From NCBI RefSeq assembly GCF_002002725.1, contig NZ_MUNW01000059.1, positions 186,001 through 250,000 of the forward strand: 64,000 nucleotides of DNA. The letters are read 5' to 3'. Made by a program: the position numbers and the translations under genes. The stretch comes from Sinorhizobium sp. A49 (GTDB lineage Bacteria > Pseudomonadota > Alphaproteobacteria > Rhizobiales > Rhizobiaceae). The notes below the pieces were generated by a model that worked only from the letters and a program-made list of their open reading frames with translations, did no database searches and was not told the origin of the DNA. Shown here piece by piece: positions 9,152 to 18,226 of this stretch (the stretch's first letter is position 1; the number at the start of each line of letters is the position of its first letter).

Positions 9152-9319
9152 GCAGCCTCCTGTTGGCGCAGGCCGCAGAACACGGACGCTGCGCGGGAAG
9201 AACAACCGAATCAGTTGCCGGCAGTGTTCCAAAAAAGTGGCTGCTTGTCCCCTTTGCAGCACCAGGCATCGAAATTGCCGCGCAAATGGGACGCCACCGG
9301 TCGATGACCGATTGCCGAT

Positions 9320-9353
9320 CCCAGCGAAGCTCGAGATCGAGAGCTACGCTGGG
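9320..9353 (-). terminator. Hairpin between the CorC-like gene and lnt
   Basis: CCCAGCG/CGCTGGG plus an inner AGCTC/GAGCT, separated by one A:A mismatch, with an 8-nt loop. It lies 20 bases after the CorC-like stop in a 222-bp gap. No T run follows, so termination efficiency is uncertain. Confidence 0.45.
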
Positions 9354-9373
9354 AACGCAGTTTGTGAATAAGG

Positions 9374-10531
9374 CTATTGTTCGCTGGCCGACGCTTGCTG
9401 CGGCTCGGTGCCGTTGCCGCGATTGGCGGACAGCTGCTCCTGTGCCAATTCGCCTTCGGAGCGCACCACGCGGCGACGGGCCGGCGGACGCTTGCGCATG
9501 ATGCGCACGCGCTTGACGCGCCGAGGATCGGCATCAAGGATCTGGAACTCGAAGCCCGGCAGCGCCTGCACCACCTCGCCCCGGACCGGAATGCGTCCGA
9601 GTGAGGCGAAGATCAGGCCGCCGAGCGTATCGACATCCTCGAGCTGCTCGCGCACGTCGAAATCGGAGCCGATCGCCTCGGCGATCTCCTCCAGTTCGAC
9701 ACGGGCATCAGCGACGAAGATATCCTCGGAGGTCTTGGCGAACATGACCTCGTCGTCGTCGTGCTCGTCCTCGATGTCGCCGACGACCATCTCGACGATG
9801 TCTTCGAGCGAAACGAGACCGTCGGTGCCGCCATACTCGTCGATGACCAGCGCCATCTGGATACGGGCGGCCTGCATGCGCTGCATCAGGTCGGATGCCA
9901 GCATCGACGGCGGCACGAACAGGAGCTGGCGGATAATACCCGCCTCTTCCAGAGACTTGCCAAGATCGACGCGCGACAGATCGAAGGTTGCTTTCGGCGA
10001 TCTTGGCGCCTTCTCAGCGGACGCGGTGGTGGTCTGTGCCTTGCCGTTGCGACGGCGGTTGCGGGCCTGCTTGGTCACATAGGCAAGCAGGTCGCGGATG
10101 TGGACCATGCCGCGCGGATCATCGAGACCTTCATTGTAGACCGGCATACGCGAGCGGCCGGACTCCTCGAAGATTACCATCAGCTCACCGATGGTGATGC
10201 TCTGGTCGACGGCCTCGATATCGGCGCGCGGAACCATCACGTCTTCGACGCGCACCTCACGGAAGCGCAGGATGTTGTTGAGCATCGCCCGCTCTTCGGG
10301 CGAAAATGCCGTGTTGCTGTCGGCGTCCGTCAGCAGTGCGTCGGCAAGGTCCTCGCGGAGGCTCGAAGGATTGGCGCCACGCAAAATGCGCGCCGCACGG
10401 CTCCAGAAGGACGAAGTGGATTTGGTGCCCTCTTGTCGAGTGGCGGTGCTACTACTGCCCGCCTCCGCCTCTCCGGAGGCATCGGCCTCCTCGGTCGCCA
10501 TTGCGACGGGCTGTGTTTTAAAGTCGCTCAT
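9374..10531 (-). CDS. CBS-domain protein, CorC/TlyC-like (hemolysin family)
   Basis: A 385-aa cytosolic protein with a tandem CBS pair (about residues 85-240, including VMVPRADIEAVDQ and IDEYGGTDGLVSLEDIVE) and a C-terminal CorC_HlyC transporter-associated domain at about 260-350 (DIFVADARVELEEI, DTLGGLIFASLGRIPVRGE). It lacks the N-terminal DUF21 membrane region, so it is the short CorC type, linked in enterobacteria to magnesium/cobalt efflux. It lies 12 bp downstream of ybeY in the miaB-phoH-ybeY run. Tails at both ends are low-complexity. The hemolysin label is historical. Confidence 0.88.
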   Translation of the reverse strand: MSDFKTQPVAMATEEADASGEAEAGSSSTATRQEGTKSTSSFWSRAARILRGANPSSLREDLADALLTDADSNTAFSPEERAMLNNILRFREVRVEDVMVPRADIEAVDQSITIGELMVIFEESGRSRMPVYNEGLDDPRGMVHIRDLLAYVTKQARNRRRNGKAQTTTASAEKAPRSPKATFDLSRVDLGKSLEEAGIIRQLLFVPPSMLASDLMQRMQAARIQMALVIDEYGGTDGLVSLEDIVEMVVGDIEDEHDDDEVMFAKTSEDIFVADARVELEEIAEAIGSDFDVREQLEDVDTLGGLIFASLGRIPVRGEVVQALPGFEFQILDADPRRVKRVRIMRKRPPARRRVVRSEGELAQEQLSANRGNGTEPQQASASEQ

Positions 10532-10543
10532 TGGTCCAAACTG

Positions 10544-11050
10544 TTAATCCTGGGATCGGTCCCCGTAGGGATCAGATAAGCCAAGATGCGTCAAAATGCG
10601 AGTCTCCAGGCTTTCCATTCTTTCGGCTTCATCATCTACCATATGATCATAACCGAAAAGATGCAGGAATCCATGCACGAGAAGATGCGTCAGGTGCGCG
10701 TCGAACGTCTTTTCCAGGTCCACCGCTTCGCGCTCCAGCGTCTCGCGCGCAACGATGATGTCGCCGAGCATCGGTCCCGGCATCTTGCCGGGCGTCAGCG
10801 GGAAGGCCGGGAAGGACAGAACGTTGGTCGGCTTGTCCTGGCTGCGCCACTCCGCATTGATGGTGCGAATGGAGGCGTCGTCGGTAAAGACCAGCGACAG
10901 CTCGGGCTGCATCTTCGGAAAGGGTTGATGTTCTTCCGCCTTCAGGAAGGCGGCCGCAGCCTCGAGCACCGGCGACGAAAAGGCGAGAAGCGCCTCTTCG
11001 TCGGGCCAATTGCCCTCTTCGACGCTGATCTGGATATCCAATGCACTCAT
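10544..11050 (-). CDS. ybeY: Endoribonuclease YbeY
   Basis: A single-strand endoribonuclease for 16S rRNA 3' maturation and ribosome quality control. The 168-aa protein carries the zinc-binding signature [11 protein letters not shown], with three histidines, followed by the usual acidic segment (DEAERME). It sits between phoH and the CorC-like gene, each gap under 20 bp, the classic ybeZ-ybeY-ybeX arrangement. In S. meliloti YbeY also affects small-RNA-dependent regulation, known from the literature. Confidence 0.95.
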   Translation of the reverse strand: MSALDIQISVEEGNWPDEEALLAFSSPVLEAAAAFLKAEEHQPFPKMQPELSLVFTDDASIRTINAEWRSQDKPTNVLSFPAFPLTPGKMPGPMLGDIIVARETLEREAVDLEKTFDAHLTHLLVHGFLHLFGYDHMVDDEAERMESLETRILTHLGLSDPYGDRSQD

Positions 11051-11064
11051 GATCGCGACGACCG

Positions 11065-12123
11065 CTATCGGCGGTCGCCCTGCTCGCTTTCATCGTGCAC
11101 GGCCGTCTGGGCTTCGTAAGCCCTGACGATACGTGCGACCATCGGATGGCGCACGACGTCGACGTCCTTGAACCGGATTTCCGAAACGCCTTCGACGCCG
11201 CGAAGGATCTGCAGGGCCTCGACCAGGCCCGACTTGACGCCGCGCGGCAGGTCGACCTGGCTCGGGTCGCCCGTCACGATCATCCGGCCGTTCTCGCCGA
11301 GACGGGTCAGGAACATCTTCATCTGCATCGACGTGGTGTTCTGCGCCTCATCGAGGATGACGGCGGCATTGCCGAGCGTGCGACCGCGCATGAAGGCGAG
11401 CGGCGCGATTTCGATGACACCTGCTGTGATGGCCCGCTCCACCTTGTCGCCCGGCATCATGTCATAGAGCGCGTCATAGAGCGGCCTGAGATAGGGATCG
11501 ACCTTCTCCTTCATGTCGCCAGGCAGGAAGCCGAGGCGTTCGCCGGCTTCGACGGCCGGACGGGAGAGCACGATGCGGTCGACGGCACCACGCTCAAGCA
11601 ACTGTGCTGCATGGGCAACCGCAAGATAGGTCTTGCCGGTACCGGCCGGACCGACGCCGAAGACGAGCTCGGAGCGCTCCAGCGCGCGGATATAGGCATC
11701 CTGCGTCGGCGTGCGGGCGACGATCGTCTTCTTGCGCGTTGAAATCTGCGCCATCGTCAATTTGGCTTTTTTCTCCATGGTCGGCAATTGTAGCTGATCA
11801 TCGGCAGCGACCGCCATTCGGATCGCGCCTTCCACATCCGACGTATCGATCGATCCGCCGCTCTGCAACCGTCCATAGAGAAAATCGAGTGCGCGCCGCG
11901 CCTGGTTGGTGGCGACGACATCACCCGAGATCGCAACGGAATTGCCGCGAGGATGCGCCTCGATCTTCAGCCGCTCTTCAAGAAGCTTCAGATTCTGGTC
12001 GAACTGCCCGAAGAGTTCGCTGGCGAACCGGTTGTTCTCAAATGTGAGCACGAAGTGATTGGCGTCTGTCGCAGTTGTTTTCGACTGGCGCGATGATGAA
12101 GAGATCAGTTCGTGTCCGTTCAA
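11065..12123 (-). CDS. ybeZ: PhoH-like ATPase (YbeZ)
   Basis: A 352-aa P-loop ATPase partner of YbeY in rRNA metabolism. It has an N-terminal KH-like portion (about residues 20-110), the Walker A motif [17 protein letters not shown] near 155, the Walker B/DEAD-like ILDEAQNTT near 255, and a sensor region with [11 protein letters not shown]. It lies 26 bp after miaB and 14 bp before ybeY, so cotranscription is likely. The phosphate-starvation name is by homology to PhoH; no Pho box was found. Confidence 0.93.
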   Translation of the reverse strand: MNGHELISSSSRQSKTTATDANHFVLTFENNRFASELFGQFDQNLKLLEERLKIEAHPRGNSVAISGDVVATNQARRALDFLYGRLQSGGSIDTSDVEGAIRMAVAADDQLQLPTMEKKAKLTMAQISTRKKTIVARTPTQDAYIRALERSELVFGVGPAGTGKTYLAVAHAAQLLERGAVDRIVLSRPAVEAGERLGFLPGDMKEKVDPYLRPLYDALYDMMPGDKVERAITAGVIEIAPLAFMRGRTLGNAAVILDEAQNTTSMQMKMFLTRLGENGRMIVTGDPSQVDLPRGVKSGLVEALQILRGVEGVSEIRFKDVDVVRHPMVARIVRAYEAQTAVHDESEQGDRR

Positions 12124-12149
12124 GCGGTTCAGGCTCCTGTTTTCGGTCC

Positions 12150-13547
12150 TTACCCGATCATCTCGGCAAACAGACTGTTGTTTCCAGCCTTGATGATTCG
12201 CACCTTGATAATGTCACCGATTTGCGATGCTTTTGCATCAACATTCACGGGCTGCAGCCACGGCGAACGGCCGACGAGCTGCCCGGGCATACGGCCCGGC
12301 TTCTCCAAGAGCAGGTCGATTTCGCGACCGACACAGGATTCGCCAAAGGCGCGCTGCTGCGAAAACAGCAAAGCCTGCAATCTTTCCAGACGCTTGGCTT
12401 TGACGTCCTCGGGAACCTGATCGTCAAGTTCGGCGCCGGGCGTGCCAGGACGGGTCGAATATTTGAACGAAAATGCCTGTGCATAACCCACGGCTTCGAT
12501 GAGCCGGATGGTGTCTTCGAAGTCCTCGTCGGTCTCGCCGGGGAAGCCGACGATGAAATCGCCGGACAAAGCAAGGTCTGGCTGCGCCGCACGGATACGC
12601 TCAATCAGGGCGAGATATTCAGCCGCCGTGTGCCGCCGGTTCATCGCCTTGAGGATCCGATCGGACCCTGCCTGCACCGGCAGGTGCAGATAGGGCATCA
12701 GCTTCGGCATCGAGCGATGCGCCTCGATCAGGCTGTCGTCCATGTCGCGCGGATGGCTGGTGGTGTAGCGCAGCCGCGCCAGCCCCTCGATGTCGCCAAG
12801 ACACTGCAGGAGATCGCCAAGGCCCCATTCGCGGCCATCCGGACCGACGCCATGCCAGGCGTTTACGTTTTGGCCGAGCAAAGTGATTTCGCGCACGCCG
12901 GCCTCGACCAGCTTCTGTGCCTCGGACAGGATCTGGGCGACGGGACGGGAAACCTCCGATCCGCGCGTATAGGGAACGACGCAGAAGGTGCAGAACTTGT
13001 CGCAGCCTTCCTGCACCGTCAGGAACGCCGTGACGCCGCGCGCGCGGGTCCTGGCCTTGTCGGGTGCCGGCAGATGCTCGAACTTGTCCTCGACCGCATA
13101 GTCTGTCTGGACGACGCGCTCGCCGTTGCGCGCACGCTTCAGCGCCTCCGGCAGGCGGTGATAGGTGGTCGGTCCGATGACGAGATCGACGGCCGGCGCC
13201 CGGCGCAGGATCTCGTTGCCCTCAGCCTGGGCAACGCAGCCGGCAACGCCGATCACCATCTCGCGGCCCTCGAGCGCCTTTGCCTTCTTCAGGTCGCGCA
13301 GGCGGCCAAGCTCGGAGTAGACTTTCTCGGCTGCCTTCTCGCGGATATGACAGGTGTTGAGAAGAACGAAGTCGGCATCTTCCAGAACGTCGGTCGAGAC
13401 ATAGCCGTCCCGCGTCAGCGCATCGGACATGCGGTCGCTGTCGTAGACGTTCATCTGACAGCCGTAGGTTTTGACGAAAACCTTGCGGGCCGGCGTGCGT
13501 TCGTCGCCCGCTGCGGGCGTCGTCAGAAGAGCTGTTTCCTGGGTCAT
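12150..13547 (-). CDS. miaB: tRNA-2-methylthio-N6-dimethylallyladenosine synthase
   Basis: A radical-SAM methylthiotransferase acting on i6A37 of tRNAs. The 465-aa protein has the N-terminal MTTase domain starting [16 protein letters not shown] with its first conserved cysteine, the radical-SAM cluster motif [15 protein letters not shown] (CxxxCxxC), and a C-terminal TRAM domain ([13 protein letters not shown] to [12 protein letters not shown]). It consumes SAM and iron-sulfur clusters. It appears to head the miaB-ybeZ-ybeY-corC run, following olsA with a 64-bp gap. Confidence 0.96.
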   Translation of the reverse strand: MTQETALLTTPAAGDERTPARKVFVKTYGCQMNVYDSDRMSDALTRDGYVSTDVLEDADFVLLNTCHIREKAAEKVYSELGRLRDLKKAKALEGREMVIGVAGCVAQAEGNEILRRAPAVDLVIGPTTYHRLPEALKRARNGERVVQTDYAVEDKFEHLPAPDKARTRARGVTAFLTVQEGCDKFCTFCVVPYTRGSEVSRPVAQILSEAQKLVEAGVREITLLGQNVNAWHGVGPDGREWGLGDLLQCLGDIEGLARLRYTTSHPRDMDDSLIEAHRSMPKLMPYLHLPVQAGSDRILKAMNRRHTAAEYLALIERIRAAQPDLALSGDFIVGFPGETDEDFEDTIRLIEAVGYAQAFSFKYSTRPGTPGAELDDQVPEDVKAKRLERLQALLFSQQRAFGESCVGREIDLLLEKPGRMPGQLVGRSPWLQPVNVDAKASQIGDIIKVRIIKAGNNSLFAEMIG

Positions 13548-13611
13548 GCCGGTTCTTTAGTGCAAAGCGGGCCGGAATTGAAGTATTTTCGCGGGCCGCG
13601 CGTTCACGGCG

Positions 13612-14412
13612 CTAGTGACGCCGGGCCCGCCCGCGCAGGCGATCCGACAACATCGAGCGGATGCGCTGCTCGATGACGCGGCTGACTTCCTTGCGGTTGG
13701 TGTGGTGGTCGTAGTCGACGGCCTCGCCGAAATCGACATCCACCTCGATCGCGCCTTCGCGCAGGATACCGAGCAGATGCGGCGCAAGGCCGGTATCGCC
13801 CGGCCAGGCGGCGATCGGCCGGTTGAAGCGTCCCATCGGCATTCCGTGGATGCCGGTATATGAGATCGCCACCGGCTGGACGTGAACAAGGCCGGTCGGC
13901 GAATGCGGTACGGCAGAGGCGGCAGCGCCGAACAGCGACGTCTTGATCTCAAGCAGGCGGTTGCCGTCCGAGGTCGTGCCTTCCGGGAAGAGCACGACGA
14001 TCTCGCCGCCGGCGAGCCGCTGGCCGATCTCGCTCACCTGTTTTCCCGTTGCACGCTTCTGTTCCCGCACGACAAAGATCGAAGCCTGCAACCGTGCGAG
14101 AACGCCGAAGACCGGCCATTCCTTGACCTCGGACTTGGCGACGAAGACGACATCGGCAACCGAAGACAGGACCAGGATATCCTTCCACGACGCGTGGTTG
14201 GCGCACAGAAGCAGGGGCCGGCGGCGGTCCGGCATGCCATGGACGCGCACCTTGATGCCGAGCAGGTAGCAGGCCATACGGTGCCAGTAGCGCGGCAACA
14301 GGCGGCGCGGCTTCAGGTCCAGCCAGAGGCAGACGATCTGCACCGGCATCAGCACAAGCGAGGCCAGCGCCAACACCAGCGCGAACAGGGCGATGCGCAG
14401 CCAATTGATCAT
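13612..14412 (-). CDS. olsA: Lyso-ornithine lipid O-acyltransferase (PlsC family)
   Basis: A 266-aa membrane-associated acyltransferase. It has an N-terminal hydrophobic segment (LRIALFALVLALASLVLMP), the PlsC catalytic motif NHASWKD (HX4D) and the substrate motif FPEGTTSDG. In S. meliloti the gene at this place is OlsA, which esterifies lyso-ornithine lipid, the second step after OlsB; olsB is also in this window (28355-29245). The ATG at 14412 is chosen because AGGAAA lies about 9 nt upstream and the hydrophobic helix follows at once; an upstream in-frame start would add 21 residues. By sequence alone a general PlsC role is also possible. Confidence 0.82.
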   Translation of the reverse strand: MINWLRIALFALVLALASLVLMPVQIVCLWLDLKPRRLLPRYWHRMACYLLGIKVRVHGMPDRRRPLLLCANHASWKDILVLSSVADVVFVAKSEVKEWPVFGVLARLQASIFVVREQKRATGKQVSEIGQRLAGGEIVVLFPEGTTSDGNRLLEIKTSLFGAAASAVPHSPTGLVHVQPVAISYTGIHGMPMGRFNRPIAAWPGDTGLAPHLLGILREGAIEVDVDFGEAVDYDHHTNRKEVSRVIEQRIRSMLSDRLRGRARRH

Positions 14413-14505
14413 CGAAAAGGATTTCCTGCGCCGTTCACGCACCACTCCGCATGGCTGTGCGAAGGCTTGGCTCATCCGATACGTGCCAAACCAGTCGGCT
14501 TCGCA

Positions 14506-15003
14506 CTAGCGAAGATCGAGCCGCATGACAAGCGCGGCGGTGCGCTGTCCTGCCTTGTCCTGATAATAGGCGCGGCGTTCGCCGACCTTGAGGAAGCCGA
14601 GCTTACGGTAAAGCCCGATCGCAGCCTGATTGGTCTCGTCCACCTCGAGGAAGAGCGTGTCCGATCCCTTGACGGAGGCTTCGCGCATCGCCGCCTGCAT
14701 CAGTCGCCAGCCGAGGCCGGAGCGGGCATAACGGGGATCGACGCCGATCGTCAGGATTTCGGCCTCGCCGGCAACGGCACGCGACAGCACGAAACCGCCA
14801 AAGGCGGGCCGCAACGAACCGTTGGTCTGGCGGGCAACAAAACCGAACACCGTGTCCTGGACCAGCAGGGCATGGATTTCACCATCGCTCCAGGGAGAGG
14901 CAAAGCGCTGGCGATGCAGGCCGGCGGCGGCGATCAGATCGGGCTCCTCCAGCGGGAAGATGTCGAACTCGGCACGGCGCGTGAAGTAGTCGGTGAAACT
15001 CAT
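14506..15003 (-). CDS. rimI: Ribosomal-protein-alanine N-acetyltransferase
   Basis: A 165-aa GNAT-fold acetyltransferase predicted to acetylate the N-terminus of ribosomal protein S18. The acetyl-CoA site reads ILTIGVDPRYARSGLGWRLM (R/Q-x-x-G-x-G/A), followed by LFLEVDETNQAAIGLYRKLGF, both strong RimI features. It lies 6 bp downstream of tsaB on the same strand, a pairing common in bacteria, so the two are likely cotranscribed. Confidence 0.9.
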   Translation of the reverse strand: MSFTDYFTRRAEFDIFPLEEPDLIAAAGLHRQRFASPWSDGEIHALLVQDTVFGFVARQTNGSLRPAFGGFVLSRAVAGEAEILTIGVDPRYARSGLGWRLMQAAMREASVKGSDTLFLEVDETNQAAIGLYRKLGFLKVGERRAYYQDKAGQRTAALVMRLDLR

Positions 15004-15009
15004 CGGGGT

Positions 15010-15669
15010 CTAGGCTCTGGTCACGGCGAAGCCCGCTTGCGGCTTGGCGTCGGGCCCCCGAAGATATAGCGGCTTCGGCTTGGCCGAGGCTGGATCAGCG
15101 CCGGCACCAAGCCGCGCGACCACTGCGATATCGACAAGATCGGCGGTCTTGACCGGTGTCACGGAGGTCAGAAGGTCGGCGCCCGAACCGGCAACGCACC
15201 CTTCAAAGCCGGCAAAGCGGTCGCGGGCGGTCATGACGGCGAGCGCTTCCGCCTCAGTGACGGCGCGGCCTGCCGCATCGAACGCCTGGACATAGACTTC
15301 GTCGCGCTTGGCGTCGATGGCGACCAGCACCGCTTTGCCCGGCGCCGCGGCGCGGGCTTCCTGCGCGAGAACGTGAAGTGAGGAAATGCCGACTGCCGGT
15401 TTGCCAAGCGCAAGCGCCAGACCGCGCGCGGTCGCGACCCCGACACGAATGCCGGTAAACGATCCCGGGCCGATGGTAACGGCGATGCGATCGATATCGC
15501 CAATCGGGCGATCGGCGCTGGCGAGCGCCTCGTCGACGAACTCCATCAGCCGTTCGGCATGGCCACGGCCGATATTGGCCCCGGATTGTCCAAGAATGGC
15601 GTCAGAGCCACTGTCATAGATGGCAGCGGAACAGCCGGACCCGGAGGTGTCGATGGCAAGGACGATCAT
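15010..15669 (-). CDS. tsaB: tRNA threonylcarbamoyladenosine biosynthesis protein TsaB
   Basis: A 219-aa ASKHA-fold partner of TsaD in making t6A37 of tRNA. Signatures are the N-terminal IVLAIDTSGSGCSAA and ITIGPGSFTGIRVGVATARG, with the expected truncated C-terminal half and no metal-binding histidines. The ATG at 15669 is chosen because the family N-terminus (MIVLAIDTS) begins there; the longer in-frame extension of 26 residues has no family character. With rimI, trmB and miaB it makes the region rich in translation-quality genes. Confidence 0.93.
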   Translation of the reverse strand: MIVLAIDTSGSGCSAAIYDSGSDAILGQSGANIGRGHAERLMEFVDEALASADRPIGDIDRIAVTIGPGSFTGIRVGVATARGLALALGKPAVGISSLHVLAQEARAAAPGKAVLVAIDAKRDEVYVQAFDAAGRAVTEAEALAVMTARDRFAGFEGCVAGSGADLLTSVTPVKTADLVDIAVVARLGAGADPASAKPKPLYLRGPDAKPQAGFAVTRA

Positions 15670-15789
15670 TTCAGTTGCAGCAGTTCCAGACGCATCCTGC
15701 CGCGACGCCCTTATGGCATCGCGGTCACGCTTACTCGACAAAGACACCGGCCACGGCCCCGAAGGCCGCAGCCGTTCGCCATCGCGATA

Positions 15790-16356
15790 TCAGACGGCTT
15801 CGACCGCTTCCACCTCGGGAACGAAGTGACGCAGCAGATTCTGCACGCCGTGCTTCAAGGTCGCCGTCGACGACGGGCAGCCCGAGCATGCACCCTTCAT
15901 GTTCAGGAACACGGTGCCATCCTTGAAACCGCGGAAGGTGATGTCGCCACCGTCCTGCGCAACGGCCGGGCGAACACGGGTTTCGAGCAATTCCTTGATG
16001 GTTGCGACAATGGTCTCGTCGCCGGGCTCGAAGAATTCGTCTTCCTCATCCAGCTGCTCGGCACGGCCGGCACCGGCCATGATCGGCGCGCCGGACATGA
16101 AGTGCTCCATGATCGAGCCGAGGATGGCGGGCTTCAGGTGCTGCCACTCCTGCCCGTCCTTGCTGACGGTGATGAAGTCGTAGCCGAAATAGACGCCGCT
16201 GACGCCGGGGATCGAGAACAGCCGGGCAGCAAGCGGCGACCCGGCGCGGGCTTCTTCCTCGTCGCGGAATTCGGCAGTGCCGTTTTCCAGCACGACCTTG
16301 CCCGGCAGGAACTTGAGCGTGGCCGGGTTCGGCGTGGCTTCGGTCTGGATGAACAT
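15790..16356 (-). CDS. Nfu-type iron-sulfur cluster carrier protein
   Basis: A 188-aa Fe-S scaffold/carrier. The N-terminal Nfu_N domain (about residues 1-90) starts MFIQTEATPNPATLKFLPG, a hallmark of the family. The C-terminal NifU domain holds the cluster-binding CxxC in KGACSGCPSSTATLKHG. The start at 16356 has GGAGAAA just upstream. It may deliver clusters to MiaB or HemW in this window, which is an inference. It lies between usp and tsaB on the same strand. Confidence 0.93.
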   Translation of the reverse strand: MFIQTEATPNPATLKFLPGKVVLENGTAEFRDEEEARAGSPLAARLFSIPGVSGVYFGYDFITVSKDGQEWQHLKPAILGSIMEHFMSGAPIMAGAGRAEQLDEEDEFFEPGDETIVATIKELLETRVRPAVAQDGGDITFRGFKDGTVFLNMKGACSGCPSSTATLKHGVQNLLRHFVPEVEAVEAV

Positions 16357-16462
16357 GTTTTTCTCCGTCTCGCCGGGATCGGTCCTCAACCGGCTCTTTA
16401 GAATAGTTCAAAAGAATATATGATCTTCGTTTCGCCCCCGCAAGGGCGCAAAGGGACGCAGC

Positions 16463-16954
16463 TTAGCTGAGCGCGTCGATTTCCTCGTCGGTCAGAAGAT
16501 CCGGGATGACCGTCACCGGGATCGGGAAGGCTGCCGCCTTGCCGGCGATCGACGATACCAGCGGACCGGGGCCTTCCTTTGCCGAGCCTGCGGCCAGAAC
16601 CAGGATCGCGATGTCGCGATCCTCTTCGATGGCCGAATGGATCTGCTCGGTTGCGGCCCCTTCGCGAATGACGATTTCGGGTTCGATGCCGATGCGTTCG
16701 CGCACGGCCTGCGCCACCTTGGCAAGGGTGGCTTCCGCCTCTTCGCGGGCTTCGGCGCGCATGATTTCCTCGACCCCCAGCCATTGCTGGAAGTCGCCGT
16801 CGGCGATGATATAGAGCAGGACGAGACCGCCATTGGAATTCTTGGCGCGCATGCCTGCATAATGCACGGCGCGGCCGCATTCCGGGGTATCGTCGATCAC
16901 CGCCATGAATTTGCGGCGGTGACCTTCAAGTCGTGAGAGTCGGGTCGAGACCAT
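16463..16954 (-). CDS. Universal stress protein family protein
   Basis: A 163-aa protein with a single UspA fold: MAVIDDTPECGRAVHYAGMRA at the N-terminus, an amphipathic helix rich in Glu/Ala in the middle, and ILVLAAGSAKEGPGPLVSSI near the C-terminus. The latter resembles the G-x2-G-x9-G(S/T) nucleotide loop only loosely, so ATP binding is uncertain. Physiological role is unknown. It lies between trpS and the Nfu gene on the same strand with short gaps. Confidence 0.85.
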   Translation of the reverse strand: MVSTRLSRLEGHRRKFMAVIDDTPECGRAVHYAGMRAKNSNGGLVLLYIIADGDFQQWLGVEEIMRAEAREEAEATLAKVAQAVRERIGIEPEIVIREGAATEQIHSAIEEDRDIAILVLAAGSAKEGPGPLVSSIAGKAAAFPIPVTVIPDLLTDEEIDALS

Positions 16955-17006
16955 GCGGCGAACATTACATTCCAGATTATCCGCCGCAAGGTCTCATTTT
17001 CGCCTT

Positions 17007-18071
17007 TTACTGCAGAAACCCGATGATATCGCGAACCTCGGTCATCGTCTTTTCCGCACGCGCCCGGGCCCGCGCGCCGCCATCGCGAAGGATGGCGTCG
17101 ATATGGGCGGTGTCGCCCATCAAGCGGCGCATCTCGCCGGTGATCGGTGCGAGAACCTCGACCGCCAGGTCCACCAGAGCCGGCTTGAACACCGAGAACT
17201 GTTGGCCACCGAACTCGCCCAGAACCTCTTCCTTGGTCTTATCGGAAAGGGCAGCATAGATGCCGACCAGGTTGTCCGCCTCGGGACGTCCCTTGAGGCC
17301 GTCGAGTTCGCTCGGCAACGCATCCGGATCGGTCTTGGCCTTGCGGATCTTCTTGGAGATGGTTTCGGCGTCGTCCATCAGGTTGATGCGCGAAAGATCC
17401 GACGGATCGGACTTCGACATCTTCTTGGTGCCGTCGCGCAGCGACATCACGCGTGGTGTCGCGCCGCCGATCAGCGGCTCCACCGGCGGGAAATAGGCAT
17501 GAACAGGCTCTTCGCCGACGACCGTGTCGACGCCATATCCGCGGGCGCGGATGTGCTCCATGAAGTCGATGTTGAACTTCTGGGCGATGTCGCGCGTCAG
17601 TTCCAGATGCTGCTTCTGGTCGTCGCCGACTGGAACGTGGGTGGCGCGATAGACGAGGATGTCGGCGGCCATCAGGCTCGGATAGGCAAGCAGGCCCAGC
17701 GAGGCGTTCTCGCGGTCCTTGCCGGCCTTGTCCTTGAACTGGGTCATCCGGTTCATCCAGCCGATGCGGGCGACGCAGTTGAAGATCCAGGCAAGTTCCG
17801 CATGCTGCGGTACGGCCGACTGGTTGAAGACGATGTGCTTTTCCGGGTCGATGCCGGATGCGATGAAGGCTGCGGCGATCGAGCGGATCTGCCCCTTCAG
17901 GTCCTCGTGCACGAGCTGGGCCGTGATCGAGTGCAGGTCGACGACGCAATAGATGCAATCGTTGTTTTCCTGCAGGGCCACGAACTTGCGGATCGCGCCG
18001 AGATAATTGCCGAGATGGAGATTGCCCGTCGGCTGAACGCCGGAAAATACGAGCGGCTTGAATTCGTTCAT
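17007..18071 (-). CDS. trpS: Tryptophanyl-tRNA synthetase
   Basis: Charges tRNA-Trp. The 354-aa class I synthetase has the HIGH-type motif in [16 protein letters not shown] and the KMSKS loop in [15 protein letters not shown]. The ATG at 18071 has GAGGA 5 nt upstream and gives the standard N-terminus; the ORF is open for a further 20 codons upstream, which lack family resemblance. Length is typical of bacterial TrpS. It lies downstream of murJ across a 155-bp gap. Confidence 0.97.
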   Translation of the reverse strand: MNEFKPLVFSGVQPTGNLHLGNYLGAIRKFVALQENNDCIYCVVDLHSITAQLVHEDLKGQIRSIAAAFIASGIDPEKHIVFNQSAVPQHAELAWIFNCVARIGWMNRMTQFKDKAGKDRENASLGLLAYPSLMAADILVYRATHVPVGDDQKQHLELTRDIAQKFNIDFMEHIRARGYGVDTVVGEEPVHAYFPPVEPLIGGATPRVMSLRDGTKKMSKSDPSDLSRINLMDDAETISKKIRKAKTDPDALPSELDGLKGRPEADNLVGIYAALSDKTKEEVLGEFGGQQFSVFKPALVDLAVEVLAPITGEMRRLMGDTAHIDAILRDGGARARARAEKTMTEVRDIIGFLQ

Positions 18072-18181
18072 GTCGTCCTCAATAGGCTGGTGGAGGGCCC
18101 CAGGGCTCGTCGCCCATGTTGCTAACGGCATGGCTTATGCACGTCGGAAGGGGCGCAATCAAGTGGCGCGAATCCGCGTGA

Positions 18182-18207
18182 GCGACGCCGATTGAAACAG
18201 GCGTCGC
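18182..18207 (-). terminator. Hairpin between murJ and trpS
   Basis: A perfect 8-bp stem GCGACGCC/GGCGTCGC with a 10-nt loop lies 20 bases after the murJ stop. No T run follows, so it may be a weak terminator or an mRNA-stabilising element. Confidence 0.4.
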
Positions 18208-18226
18208 CGCTTCGTCACCGGATCGT

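Noticed and set aside
12075-13676. 533-codon open frame antisense to miaB
   Set aside because: Low-information composition with no domain; miaB on the other strand is certain.
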